Below are positions 7,987 through 16,335 of a stretch of DNA of 64,000 nt, one piece after another. Below the pieces are notes generated by a model that saw only the letters and a program-made list of their open reading frames with translations, made no database searches and was not told where the DNA came from. This DNA comes from Hamadaea flava (GTDB taxonomy: Bacteria > Actinomycetota > Actinomycetes > Mycobacteriales > Micromonosporaceae). The DNA is taken from contig NZ_JAMZDZ010000001.1 of NCBI RefSeq assembly GCF_024172085.1, forward strand, positions 3,968,001-4,032,000, in the 5' to 3' direction. Position numbers and translations under genes: made by a program. Position 1 is the stretch's first letter. Each line of letters opens with the position of its first letter.

Positions 7987-10284
7987 TCAGCCTTCGAGCT
8001 CGAACATCGGTTCGGTCTGGGGCGGGAACTTGTTCGAGTAGATCTCGTCGGGATCTGGGCAATCTTCAAAGGAGTCGACCTTTGCCACATCCGGGGCGAA
8101 GTCATTACTCCGCACGGTGGGCGGAAGTCCGCACTCCTGCCGGATGCGATTGACCATCGACAGGTCGAATTTGGCAACCTGTATGGGGAGGGTATAGGGC
8201 GACGAGTCTGTGCGGAGGCGCACGAATCCTCGGTCGTCAGCCGTTAGGATTTGATCAGTGAAGTCTGCGAAGTCATAGAATTTTGCTAGCTTGGCGACCT
8301 CAGCAGAATTGTTCATATATGCGCACACCCAATTGGCAGTGTTCGAGAGGATCGACTGGTCGACCGTCGATACTTCCTGAGTGGCGTAGATTAGCCCGAT
8401 CTTGTACTTGGCCGCCTCTCGCGCCAGCCGAACGTACGGATCGTTAGCCGTGGTTGTCTTCGCGAACTTGTCCCGGTCAAGCAGACGATGCGCTTCCTCC
8501 AGGAAGATCTGCATGGGTCGCGGCGACATTCCTTCGCGAAATCTCTTCGAGGCGTTACCCAGGATCACTGTGATGACACGCTCAGCGCAGACCTGCAATA
8601 CCTGCTCTGACCCGCGCGAGAGGTCGACGATGACCAGTCGCCCCCGAGCGAGGTCGGCGTAGATCGACGGAGCAAAGTCCGTGGTCGCATCGCCTGAGTG
8701 GTATTCGTTCAGAAATCGGAGGATCTTCCACCCGCTTGCCGAACCGGTGGGCGAGAGCATGTTCACCATGCCATCGATGGCCGGGTCTCCGTGGCCGCCG
8801 GAGGCTCGGTCCGCGACCCATAGACTGACGGCCTCTACGCTGGTTTCCTCTGCCTCTTCATCCGTCTTGGCTTTCCGCCCGCCGCGGGCCCGGCCAGCCG
8901 ACTTCGCAGCGCGAGAAGCTTCCGTGGCGATGCGCACACAAGCCTCTTCCAGTTGCGCACCGGTGAGATACAGGTACTGCCCTTGAGCGCTAACGTCGAG
9001 ACCCCGTACATCCTTCAGGAGGTCACGCGTCCCCTGGTTCACCGGTAACTGGAAGCGCCATTTGGACGGTGGGCGCAGACCAGCCTTGTGAAGGATGGCG
9101 AAGTACATCGCCCGTACTGCCAGCAGGCGCTTTTTGTCGCCCGTGTCATCGACATCGTCAGGGCTTCGAGTTGGGTCGCAGGCCAGGAAGTTGTTGATAT
9201 AGACCTTGTTCTCGCCGGCAAGGAACGAGTTGACCAGGCTCCAACACCCGTTGATCTGCTTGTCGTCAAAAAAGTTCAGGGACAAAGGGCGAATGTTGGC
9301 GGCACGTTCCTGATGTGTTGCGCCAAGCCGGTAGATCCTCACGTTGTCGCCGAGCTGCGAGAGCGCTGTTCCGTCCTGGCGATTGGCGTAAGCGTATTCA
9401 CCGGCAGGGTCGAAGATCAGCTGTCCGACCCGTGTGCCCGTTCTGTGCGCATATAGATGGACTGCGGACGCCAGAACTTTCATGGTGTTCGACTTGCCAG
9501 CGCGGGTCATGCCGAAGACTGCGGTCTTATGGGCGACGAAGTCCTTAGGGCGAACCTTCACGTCTACTTCGGTGCCTTGACCGTCGGTCTTGGCAACCCG
9601 CTCGCGCCTGCGAGCTGATGAGTACCGCAACGTGCCGATGACCATAGTTGCGTCGGTGTCCGGCATGTCAGCGTTCGGAGCATCATCCCCTTGTTGATCT
9701 CCAGGGCGCTCACCCATAGGAAGCTCGACATGATCGATAATGATCTGAAGGCTTTCTCCGTGGGGCTTGGACACAAGGTAACCGGCGGCAGCGTAAACCG
9801 CGTCCACATCCTTGCCGAATACCAGGTCACCTGACTCGTTCTCGACGAACGTACCAAGCACGCGGCAGCGGAAGGCAGCCTGCTGCATCATGGCCTGGGT
9901 CAGGTTGTCGGTAGGCGGTGCTGGGTCCTGGTTCTGCCGGTAGTGGTTAGTGATAGCACGGTCAGTGTCAGCCGCACGAAGGTGGATCAAGTCTGCCTGA
10001 TTGGGCAGCGATGTTTCGCAGATCACGCGAAGAAGGATGACGCTGCGGTCGGCCGGCGCGATCTCAGCGGACGCCTTCGGGTCGTCAAATCCCCTCGGGT
10101 ACGCCAGGAGCAGGCAGTGCTGCGGCACGCCGTGAGCACGCATCATCCACGAGTCGTTGGTCAGCACACTGGCTTCGTGATAACCCAGGTTGAAGACGCC
10201 GCCGATCTTTACTGACTGCCGCACAAGGCGGAACAGCGGCGACTCTTCGGCTGCTGCGTGTTCTCCCAGACTGAGCGACGACAT
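7987..10284 (-). CDS. HerA-like DNA translocase ATPase
   Basis: The 765-residue protein has the FtsK/HerA ATPase layout: an N-terminal barrel-like region, Walker A GMTRAGKSN at residues 258-266, DPAGEYAY after it, the LVIVDLSRG strand, and a Walker B-type strand IFLEEAHRLL near residue 590, with a sensor-like LIYATQEVSTVD. HerA forms hexamers that pump DNA and activate partner nucleases. A low-complexity insert around residues 190-215 (GDDAPNADMPD) is poorly conserved. GGAGGT lies 12 nt before the ATG. NurA follows after 2 bp and a D12 methyltransferase gene ends 121 bp upstream on the same strand. The family call is strong. Confidence 0.86.
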   Translation of the reverse strand: MSSLSLGEHAAAEESPLFRLVRQSVKIGGVFNLGYHEASVLTNDSWMMRAHGVPQHCLLLAYPRGFDDPKASAEIAPADRSVILLRVICETSLPNQADLIHLRAADTDRAITNHYRQNQDPAPPTDNLTQAMMQQAAFRCRVLGTFVENESGDLVFGKDVDAVYAAAGYLVSKPHGESLQIIIDHVELPMGERPGDQQGDDAPNADMPDTDATMVIGTLRYSSARRRERVAKTDGQGTEVDVKVRPKDFVAHKTAVFGMTRAGKSNTMKVLASAVHLYAHRTGTRVGQLIFDPAGEYAYANRQDGTALSQLGDNVRIYRLGATHQERAANIRPLSLNFFDDKQINGCWSLVNSFLAGENKVYINNFLACDPTRSPDDVDDTGDKKRLLAVRAMYFAILHKAGLRPPSKWRFQLPVNQGTRDLLKDVRGLDVSAQGQYLYLTGAQLEEACVRIATEASRAAKSAGRARGGRKAKTDEEAEETSVEAVSLWVADRASGGHGDPAIDGMVNMLSPTGSASGWKILRFLNEYHSGDATTDFAPSIYADLARGRLVIVDLSRGSEQVLQVCAERVITVILGNASKRFREGMSPRPMQIFLEEAHRLLDRDKFAKTTTANDPYVRLAREAAKYKIGLIYATQEVSTVDQSILSNTANWVCAYMNNSAEVAKLAKFYDFADFTDQILTADDRGFVRLRTDSSPYTLPIQVAKFDLSMVNRIRQECGLPPTVRSNDFAPDVAKVDSFEDCPDPDEIYSNKFPPQTEPMFELEG

Positions 10285-10405
10285 GGCGGAACCGATACCT
10301 CCGAGGGGCGGGGCTTAGGAGCTTCGATGAAGCGCAACCATGATGCAGCACGCGTAGGACACTTTGCACGCCGTCAGGAAGACGTCCAGGTTGCCTGGCG
10401 CGTCG

Positions 10406-11452
10406 CTAACGAACGGACGATCCCGCGACTACACGGTAGGACGAGGAGTCCGGAACGTCGAGGAAGTTGGTAACGAGCAGCTCGTCCCGCACTACGCGCG
10501 CCTGTTTGCGTTGGTTTTCGGCAGGCTGGCCAGCAGCGGTGTAGCGGTTCTTCACATAGATGAGGGTTCGCGTAGGGTTCGCCGGATAGAGTGAACGCGT
10601 CGTCGCGGTGTCGTCGTAGGACAAGATCCAGCGGAACGGAAGCTCCGTGGCCAACGTCTCGGCAAGTTGCTTGTGATGATCATCCTCGAAGGACCACACA
10701 TATAGAGAGGGCGCCTTCTCGACATACGGCGGATCAAGGTAGACGAGGATCTCATCCTTGTCTACTAACTTGCCAAATGCGCTTTTGAGGCGTGCGAGAC
10801 TTGTGGTCCAGTCCCCGTGCCAGACGTCAAGTAACCGGCCAGTATCGGCTAGCTCGCCGATGGCTCGGAGCCGCGTCGCGATTGCATCCTTGTTAAAACG
10901 GCAGTCGATCTTGTATGGGGAGGACTGAGCGCGACCTCCGATCGGACCAGCCCATCCATGGAGGATGCCCGAGAAGGTCGTCCTATTCATAAACAAGCAT
11001 TTGAGGCCGCGCTCTTTGACGCCGCGGGGGTTCGACATTCGCCACCAGTCCCAGCGGTCGACCGTCACCTCCTCCTCCATCATCCTGTTGATGAGCCAAC
11101 TGGTGTGGAAGGCAGCTGTGTACCAAAACGAAGAGACGAGCTCGTCTGCGTCCGCTAGGACGGCGTGTTGAACGGCCCCAGTTCCGAGCAACCGCAAAGC
11201 TGTCGATGCGCCGCCGCAGAAGGGCTCAAGCAAGAGCCGAGGCGGCGGAACATTCGCGCGCACCAACGACTCGATAATGGGTACGAGCTGCCGTTTTGCA
11301 CCGGGATACCGGAGCGGGCTCAACACAGCCTGCCTGAACAACTTCTCATCCGTTACGGCGGCTGGCTTGTTCAGGACCTCATCGGCTGGCCACGGCCGAA
11401 CCCTTTTAGGGACAGCTTGACTGCGCTCGCCTCGGACGACGTGCGCGGCCAC
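10406..11452 (-). CDS. D12-class (Dam-like) adenine-specific DNA methyltransferase
   Basis: The 348-residue protein has the alpha-group (D12) motif order: SPLRYPGAKR near residue 45, SAM-binding EPFCGGAS (FCGG at 78-81), and catalytic DPPY at residues 240-243. This class forms N6-methyladenine. The GTG start is supported by GGAGGG about 9 nt upstream. The gene sits between a PD-(D/E)xK-like/wHTH gene pair and HerA-NurA, all on the minus strand, so methylation of host DNA as a self-marking step for this module is a reasonable inference. No dedicated target specificity can be read from the sequence. Confidence 0.85.
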   Translation of the reverse strand: MAAHVVRGERSQAVPKRVRPWPADEVLNKPAAVTDEKLFRQAVLSPLRYPGAKRQLVPIIESLVRANVPPPRLLLEPFCGGASTALRLLGTGAVQHAVLADADELVSSFWYTAAFHTSWLINRMMEEEVTVDRWDWWRMSNPRGVKERGLKCLFMNRTTFSGILHGWAGPIGGRAQSSPYKIDCRFNKDAIATRLRAIGELADTGRLLDVWHGDWTTSLARLKSAFGKLVDKDEILVYLDPPYVEKAPSLYVWSFEDDHHKQLAETLATELPFRWILSYDDTATTRSLYPANPTRTLIYVKNRYTAAGQPAENQRKQARVVRDELLVTNFLDVPDSSSYRVVAGSSVR

Positions 11453-11664
11453 CCTATGTTCCCTCCATGTTGAGATCGACTGGGCTACCGTATCTGCCGC
11501 TCCTTACCGAGGTCGGGAACGACACAGATTACGGCACCCAAACAGTACGGGCGTACTTCGGCACGATCAAGACCGTGGCGGCTACTAGTCACATAGCCGC
11601 TGCTAACAGCCATGATCGCCATCGCGGCCATGACCGCCACCACCGCATGGGGCTGTCTGCCGAT

Positions 11665-12804
11665 TCACCGACCCGATTCGGTGGGCTCGGTTGAGCCGAC
11701 GGCCGACGGCTGTGCGAAGACCTGACGGACAAAGTTCCGGAACTCTGCGTCCAGGCCAGCGACCGTCACAAGGAATCCACAGACGTCGGCAAGCAGCTTG
11801 GCTGCCAGAGGATCGAACGCGTCACCGAATGCCTGCGCGGCGGTTGAGGGCTCCTTGGCGAGCTGAGCCTCGGCTGCCCACTCGGCATACCTCAGCTCGT
11901 CGCTGATGGAGTTCGGGCGACGCAAGTGCCGCGTGAGAAGTTCGAGCAACTGTGGGTACCACGGAGGTAGCACCCCATCGGTTCCGCCGATAACCGTCTG
12001 TTTGGGCGCAAGGCGCTGCAGCATCTCTGCCAGCCGCCGTTTCTCTTGCAAGGCCATCTGGCCCCCGAAGAGATACTGCTGGAGAGCGGTGTCAATGTCA
12101 GTCACATGCACGGCCCGCACGTTTCGGGCTGCATGAGCGAGGGACAGTGTGTACAGCCAAGAGCAATCCAGAAACAACGCTCGATGTACCGGATGCTTCG
12201 GGTCGAGGACCTTCGCAACCTGCTCCAAGTGCGCAACCACCTGGAGCAGGTTGCGATGTTCCTCGTACACCCAGTAGTCGAATTGCCGGTATTCGGTGAG
12301 CTTGTCAAGCTTCTTGTCTAGATTGGTGAATGCTTTAAGGGACGCCTCGACCAGTTTTTGGTCGAAAAGAATCGAAACTGGACCAGTAGCCAGTTCCAGG
12401 ACCGACGGATGAAACTCCTCAAGCCGAGCCAAATCGCCTGGCTCCAGGACAGAGATCCCAAGCCGCGCTGCGAGCTGGCGCGAAGCGGCAGTCACGCCGC
12501 CAGCCCGAACCATCCATGCATCGTCGGCGGCGAAGAAGTCCGACACGCCCCGCACCCAAAACATCCGCTCGGTCGAACCCCGCTGAGAGGTCTTGCAGTC
12601 CGAAATCACGGTGCGCAGTGCGAAGCCAGGACTGACAACGACTCCCAGAACGTCAAGGTCGGTAAAGGACTCGAAGCGCGGGGTCGCGCGGCCGGCGGCA
12701 GAGGGAATGTAGGCGCGCAGCGGCACATCGACGCGGGTAGAAAAGCCCATGCGCCACAGAAGGCGTCGAGAAGCGATCTTGAGTCCGAGGTCGTGCTCCG
12801 TCAT
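11665..12804 (-). CDS. Hypothetical protein with PD-(D/E)xK-like core
   Basis: I do not recognise the family of this 379-residue protein. Near its N-terminus it has FTDLDVLGV (Asp51) followed by VISDCKTS (Asp69, Lys71), a D-x17-DxK pattern of the PD-(D/E)xK nuclease superfamily, placed after a helix that often opens such folds. The rest is helical, with no membrane segment. The ATG overlaps the stop of the upstream winged-helix gene by four bases, so the two are translationally coupled. The context (methyltransferase, HerA, NurA downstream) suggests a nuclease or a DNA-end or modification sensor. Confidence 0.58.
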   Translation of the reverse strand: MTEHDLGLKIASRRLLWRMGFSTRVDVPLRAYIPSAAGRATPRFESFTDLDVLGVVVSPGFALRTVISDCKTSQRGSTERMFWVRGVSDFFAADDAWMVRAGGVTAASRQLAARLGISVLEPGDLARLEEFHPSVLELATGPVSILFDQKLVEASLKAFTNLDKKLDKLTEYRQFDYWVYEEHRNLLQVVAHLEQVAKVLDPKHPVHRALFLDCSWLYTLSLAHAARNVRAVHVTDIDTALQQYLFGGQMALQEKRRLAEMLQRLAPKQTVIGGTDGVLPPWYPQLLELLTRHLRRPNSISDELRYAEWAAEAQLAKEPSTAAQAFGDAFDPLAAKLLADVCGFLVTVAGLDAEFRNFVRQVFAQPSAVGSTEPTESGR

Positions 12805-14078
12805 AGTGCTGCCCTTCCCATGGCCGTAGCGATCAACGCGCTGTACTCCTTGTCGGTCAGCGTCTTTTTCTCCCGGCGACGGCTTACTGTCTGCAGTGGT
12901 GCTTGATAGGGCGAGTTAAGTGAGAGCAGACCTCGTGCCGCGTCGTCGCCGGCACGGTCCTCGATCGGCTCGCCGTAAGTCATGAGATCACGGGCAAGGC
13001 GGACCGCCTCCACGTTGTCGTCCGTGACGATCAGCTGGGGCATCACCCAGTTTCCAGACGGCACGAAGTCGACGATCTGCATGCGGAACAACAGCTGGTA
13101 CTGCCGCTGGTGCGAGCCGTGCGGTCGAAGCCTGTGTCCCCGGTCCGGGTCCAGCAGCGCAGTGAGCACACGGGCGGGATCACGGGCACTAGTCGCGCCT
13201 CCGAAATGCTCACCGCACCGAACGCAGGCGATTACGGCCAACGCTTTCTCCAACACGGCCTTACGGGCAGTGAGAAGGCTCGGGTCCGGCAGGTATGGAA
13301 GCGTGGCGAAGGGCTGGTCGAATCCCTCCGGCCGGGTTACCGACGGCGCCAAGATGAAACCGCGGCTGATGGCGTCTGCCAAAGCTGGGAAGCCCTTGTC
13401 GTCCACGGGCAAGCCCTGGTGTGACCTCACAGCAGCGAGCTCCTCGGCGATGCGACCGCTCCCGTGTTGCTCCAGGAGGGACCCGAGCAGCGCCGGGTTC
13501 TCGAAGCCGAAGAACGGCGAATAGAGGACTTCACCATCGATCAACGCAACGCCGTTGATCAGCGATGCGGCCTTGCCGATCTCGATAAGGCGAGGAACAT
13601 CGCGATGATCAAGACCGAGTTCGTTCTCCAGCTCCTCGCTCGGGACCGGCGAATGTGCAAGCCTGTCCACAACTGCCAGCATCTCCTGCTCAAGCTGGCT
13701 AGGCTGATCACTTCGCCAGGCGCCACCCAGACGTTCGTAGAGGTCCTCGTGGTACGGCACGTTCTCAGTGAAACCGAGGATCTTCTGGCCACGTCGCTGG
13801 ACGTCATCAACGAGCCCCGCACGCTCTAGCGTGTCGACGACTGCACCGAAGGCGTACGGACTGATGTCGAGCTGCTCCGCCACGATGGTCTTGAGCGCCT
13901 CGGCATCTGATACAACGTCCTGTCCCCTGACCAGTGACGCGAGGCTGGCGGCCATACCCACGGTTCGAGTGTCCGCCAGAGGCGTCAGCGTGGCACTGTT
14001 CGGATCGACGTTGCGAAGACCGTTATGAATGTCATGGCACCTGAGGCCAGCCTTGAAGTCCCCGAGAGGCCCCGTCAT
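12801..14078 (-). CDS. Hypothetical protein with winged-helix domains, first gene of the HerA/NurA module
   Basis: This 425-residue protein is not assigned to a known family. Residues about 40-110 look like a winged helix (DAEALKTIVAEQLDISPYAF then VVDTLERAGLVDDV), and residues 125-190 repeat that shape, with a helix at QEMLAVVDRLAHSPVPSEEL. A CVRC pair is present at about residue 280. I placed the start at ATG 14078 because AAGGGGAT lies about 7 nt upstream. It is the first gene of the minus-strand module and overlaps the next gene by 4 bp, so a DNA-sensing or regulatory role is plausible but unproven. Confidence 0.56.
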   Translation of the reverse strand: MTGPLGDFKAGLRCHDIHNGLRNVDPNSATLTPLADTRTVGMAASLASLVRGQDVVSDAEALKTIVAEQLDISPYAFGAVVDTLERAGLVDDVQRRGQKILGFTENVPYHEDLYERLGGAWRSDQPSQLEQEMLAVVDRLAHSPVPSEELENELGLDHRDVPRLIEIGKAASLINGVALIDGEVLYSPFFGFENPALLGSLLEQHGSGRIAEELAAVRSHQGLPVDDKGFPALADAISRGFILAPSVTRPEGFDQPFATLPYLPDPSLLTARKAVLEKALAVIACVRCGEHFGGATSARDPARVLTALLDPDRGHRLRPHGSHQRQYQLLFRMQIVDFVPSGNWVMPQLIVTDDNVEAVRLARDLMTYGEPIEDRAGDDAARGLLSLNSPYQAPLQTVSRRREKKTLTDKEYSALIATAMGRAAL

Positions 14079-14451
14079 CACCCATCCCCTTGCTGAGCGC
14101 TTATTCCGCACTAAACAGACAGGGCCCGGGTCAACGAGCCCAAGGGCTCGGTGAGGGGTGGTCGACCACGCGAACTGTCCTGCCGAAATCTACCGGACGC
14201 GTCCCGTTGATCCGAAATCGTTTCTGGCCCGCGTTGGCCCGCCTGCCCAGGCCGCGACGTACGCATAGTGCGAGACCGACGGACTAGCTCGACCCGGGGG
14301 GCAGGCTCTCGACTAAATCGACTATGTGCCGCGCTAAGCGACACTCGATGGTTAGATCAGCCGCTACCCGCCGAGTACCACCACGCCAGGATCAACCAGA
14401 CCGCCCCGAGGCCGTACCGGCGAGGTTAAGGCACCCTCAGTCGCTTGATCG
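14079..14451. other. Gene-free stretch upstream of the HerA/NurA module
   Basis: No supported gene lies here; short open frames on both strands lack Shine-Dalgarno sequences and protein-like composition. It should hold the promoter of the minus-strand module, but I cannot identify convincing -35/-10 boxes. Confidence 0.4.
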
Positions 14452-14482
14452 GCGCGGCGTCGGCCGAGAGCCGACGCCGCGC
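14452..14482. repeat. Perfect 13-bp inverted repeat with 5-nt loop
   Basis: GCGCGGCGTCGGC at 14452-14464 pairs perfectly with GCCGACGCCGCGC at 14470-14482 around a CGAGA loop. No T-tract follows on either strand, so it is not a classic terminator. It lies 36 bp from the att-like repeat and could be a recombinase arm site or a structured RNA end. Confidence 0.6.
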
Positions 14483-14518
14483 TCCGTATTCGATCAGCCG
14501 GTAGGTAGCCGCCATGTG

Positions 14519-14593
14519 CCGCTGATGATCGCGACGTCGCTGGTCGCGTCAGGCCGTTCCCATGTTCGACGGGACCCGCCGGGGGCACCACGC
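14519..14593 (+). repeat. Att-like direct repeat, left copy
   Basis: This 75-bp block is repeated imperfectly at 26156-26229. The shared pieces are a near-identical block from 14519 (CCGCTGATGATCGCGA), a 21-bp identical core at 14555-14575 containing GTTCCCATGTTCGACGGGAC, and an identical block at 14579-14593 (CCGGGGGCACCACGC). The last part resembles a tRNA 3' end (GTTCGA...CCGGGGGCACCA), but the T-arm is 3 nt too long and no tRNA body precedes it. It lies next to an integrase remnant and its terminator, as expected of attL or attR of an integrated element. The attachment role is inferred. Confidence 0.55.
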
Positions 14594-14608
14594 ATGAGCA
14601 GCTAAAAC

Positions 14609-14643
14609 AAGGCCCCGACCAGGGATTTCCCCGGCGGGGCCTT
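14609..14643 (-). terminator. Rho-independent terminator after the integrase remnant
   Basis: AAGGCCCCG (14609-14617) pairs perfectly with CGGGGCCTT (14635-14643). Read on the minus strand the hairpin is followed by GTTTTAG, so it terminates transcription coming from the integrase gene that ends at 14718. Confidence 0.7.
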
Positions 14644-14717
14644 CGTACATCTGTCCGACTGTGTCCGGTGATTTCCGGGCGGCTGCGACTGTTCTTGCCG
14701 AATGCGTGCCCAAGTTT

Positions 14718-15194
14718 TTAGGCTGCTGGACCGTGCCCCAGCGCGTGCTGGATTCGCTGCCTCAGCAGGTGTTTTCCGCCGTCCAAGCACTTGGCGTAGA
14801 TCTTATAGAGGACCTCGATGGAGCGCCCGGCCCACGCGGCGACGTCGGCCGGTGGAACGCCACCGTTGAGCCACGTCGAAACGGCGGCATGACGCAGGTC
14901 ATAGGGAGTCCCTGCGAGGGGCGACGCCTGGACCTCCGGCGTGAACACCTCGGCGCGAGCGCGACGCCACGCCTTGTTGATCGTATTGCGTGGAAGTTCC
15001 TCGCCGTTGCGTTCCCCCCGGAAGAGCAGACCGTCTGACCCGACACCGAATCGCTCAACGTGCTCGAGGAGTAGTGCGGTCAGTTCCGGAGGACAGGGCA
15101 CGGTGCGACTCTCCCCCACTGCGCGCTGCTTCAACCGCCGGTTGTCGCGATTCGTCCCGGTCGGGCTGCGTCGGATCTTCGGCCAGGCAGGCAT
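14718..15194 (-). pseudogene. Tyrosine integrase, C-terminal fragment
   Basis: Only the C-terminal catalytic half remains (about 158 residues). It shows [15 protein letters not shown], then YDLRHAAVSTWL supplying the HxxR-like Arg box, and the nucleophile region VLYKIYAKCLDG. In this actinobacterial integrase family the motif WAGHS normally precedes the nucleophile; here it reads WAGRS, so a catalytic-site His is lost. The N-terminal DNA-binding part is missing because the reading frame is joined near 15180-15195 to an ISL3 transposase remnant. The fragment ends just before a terminator and the left att-like repeat, the usual position of an integrase in an integrative element. Confidence 0.75.
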
Positions 15195-15941
15195 GGTGGC
15201 GGGCGACGGTCTTCTCCAGGTGGTCGCCGAGGTTGCGCCACAGATGCCAGCGGTCAGCGACTTCGATCGCGGTCGGAGCGGCGGCGTGCACTGCTTCGGC
15301 GTAAACGCCGGCCCGGTCGCGGCAGACGACCTGGACCTCGGGATGCTCGGCCAGCCATGCTGCGAGGGTGGCCGCTTGCCGGTCGGGTAGTAGGTCGATC
15401 GGCCGGTGGGTGGCCATGTCGATCAGGATCGTGCCGTAGACACGGCCGCGGCGTAGCGCGAAGTCGTCGACGCCCAGCGTCGTGACGGCAACCGCTGCCG
15501 GGTCGGGCAGGGCGCGGACCAGGCGCAGCATGCTGCTACGGCTGACGTGCAGGTTCAGCTGCCGACACAGGCGGGCGGCTGCCCGCCCTGCCAGAGCCAG
15601 ACCGATCTGTTCCAGCACATCACGCAGCGGTGGACAGCGTCGCGCGCATCGGTCGGTGAGGCCGCTGATCTGCTCGGCGAACCGGCGCACGGGACAATCG
15701 GCCTGCTGGCAGACGAACAACCGGACCGTCAGTTGCACCACGACCTGCCGTCCGCCCGTGGTCAGTTCGGCAACGTCACGCCGATACCGGCCATGCCCCC
15801 GCCTCGACGAATATCCACATCCCGGGCAGGCAGCAGTCGGCGTCCACGCTCGGGCACGGATCCGCACCTCGCAGCCAGTCTGGCTGACGACGTCCACAGC
15901 CAGCCCGGCCAGGTGAGGAGCAATACGTCGACGACGATCAT
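15180..15941 (-). pseudogene. ISL3-family transposase, N-terminal remnant
   Basis: The frame encodes an ISL3 zinc-finger region (CPGCG ... CQQADCP) followed by the start of the DDE domain with [13 protein letters not shown] and [17 protein letters not shown]. The last ~150 residues of a normal transposase are missing; the DNA continues as integrase sequence from about 15180. The 5' end is also damaged: the family's N-terminal [11 protein letters not shown] is in one frame, while the likely start (ATG 15941, then IVVDVLL) is in another, separated by what looks like loss of one C in CTCCTCAC. A GTG at 15897 opens the rest. No clear terminal inverted repeats were found. Confidence 0.75.
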
Positions 15942-16335
15942 CAGCGCACCGGCAGCCCTGTACATATTGGACCGACGGAGAGCCAGGGGCCAGCTTTGAT
16001 CAATGAATTTGGACCAGATCCATTTTTTCAACCGGCGCCGACAGCGGGATGACAGGTGTCAATTGCGTCGTTGACGGATGGGGTCAGGGTCAGCGTGGAC
16101 GTGTATCGCGGCGTGTGCCGCCGAACCCGGACTGGCGTTTGGTGGCGGGTCAGAGCTGGTGGGGATCACCGCCCACGGAACACCTGGTGCAGTACGAGTA
16201 TCAGGCGCGATGCCCAACGAGCGACGAGATAGCAGCCTGCGGGCACTGGGCTGCCGAGCACGACTCAGTCCAGAGACGACAACGGGCATAGGGCAGGATC
16301 TCTTGCACTCGACCCCACGCCACGAAAGGGCCACA
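15942..16335. other. Gene-free stretch between ISL3 remnant and nuclease gene
   Basis: I see no credible gene, RNA or IS end here. An open frame continues upstream of the nuclease start, but its translation is cysteine- and glycine-rich without motif, and the nuclease start at 16336 has a good Shine-Dalgarno. The promoter of the nuclease gene should be in this stretch. Confidence 0.4.

Noticed and set aside
5455-14078. Assignment of the HerA module to BREX, DISARM or Dnd/Ssp
   Set aside because: No PglZ, BrxC, DrmA/B, DndB-E or SspB-D-like gene is present; the methyltransferase is a D12 enzyme and the nuclease a NurA.
14555-14590. Possible tRNA 3' end (GTTCGA...CCGGGGGCACCA) at the left att-like repeat, also at 26199-26226
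   Set aside because: The T-arm would be 3 nt too long, no matching 5' acceptor, D-arm or anticodon arm lies upstream, and the same defect is in both copies.
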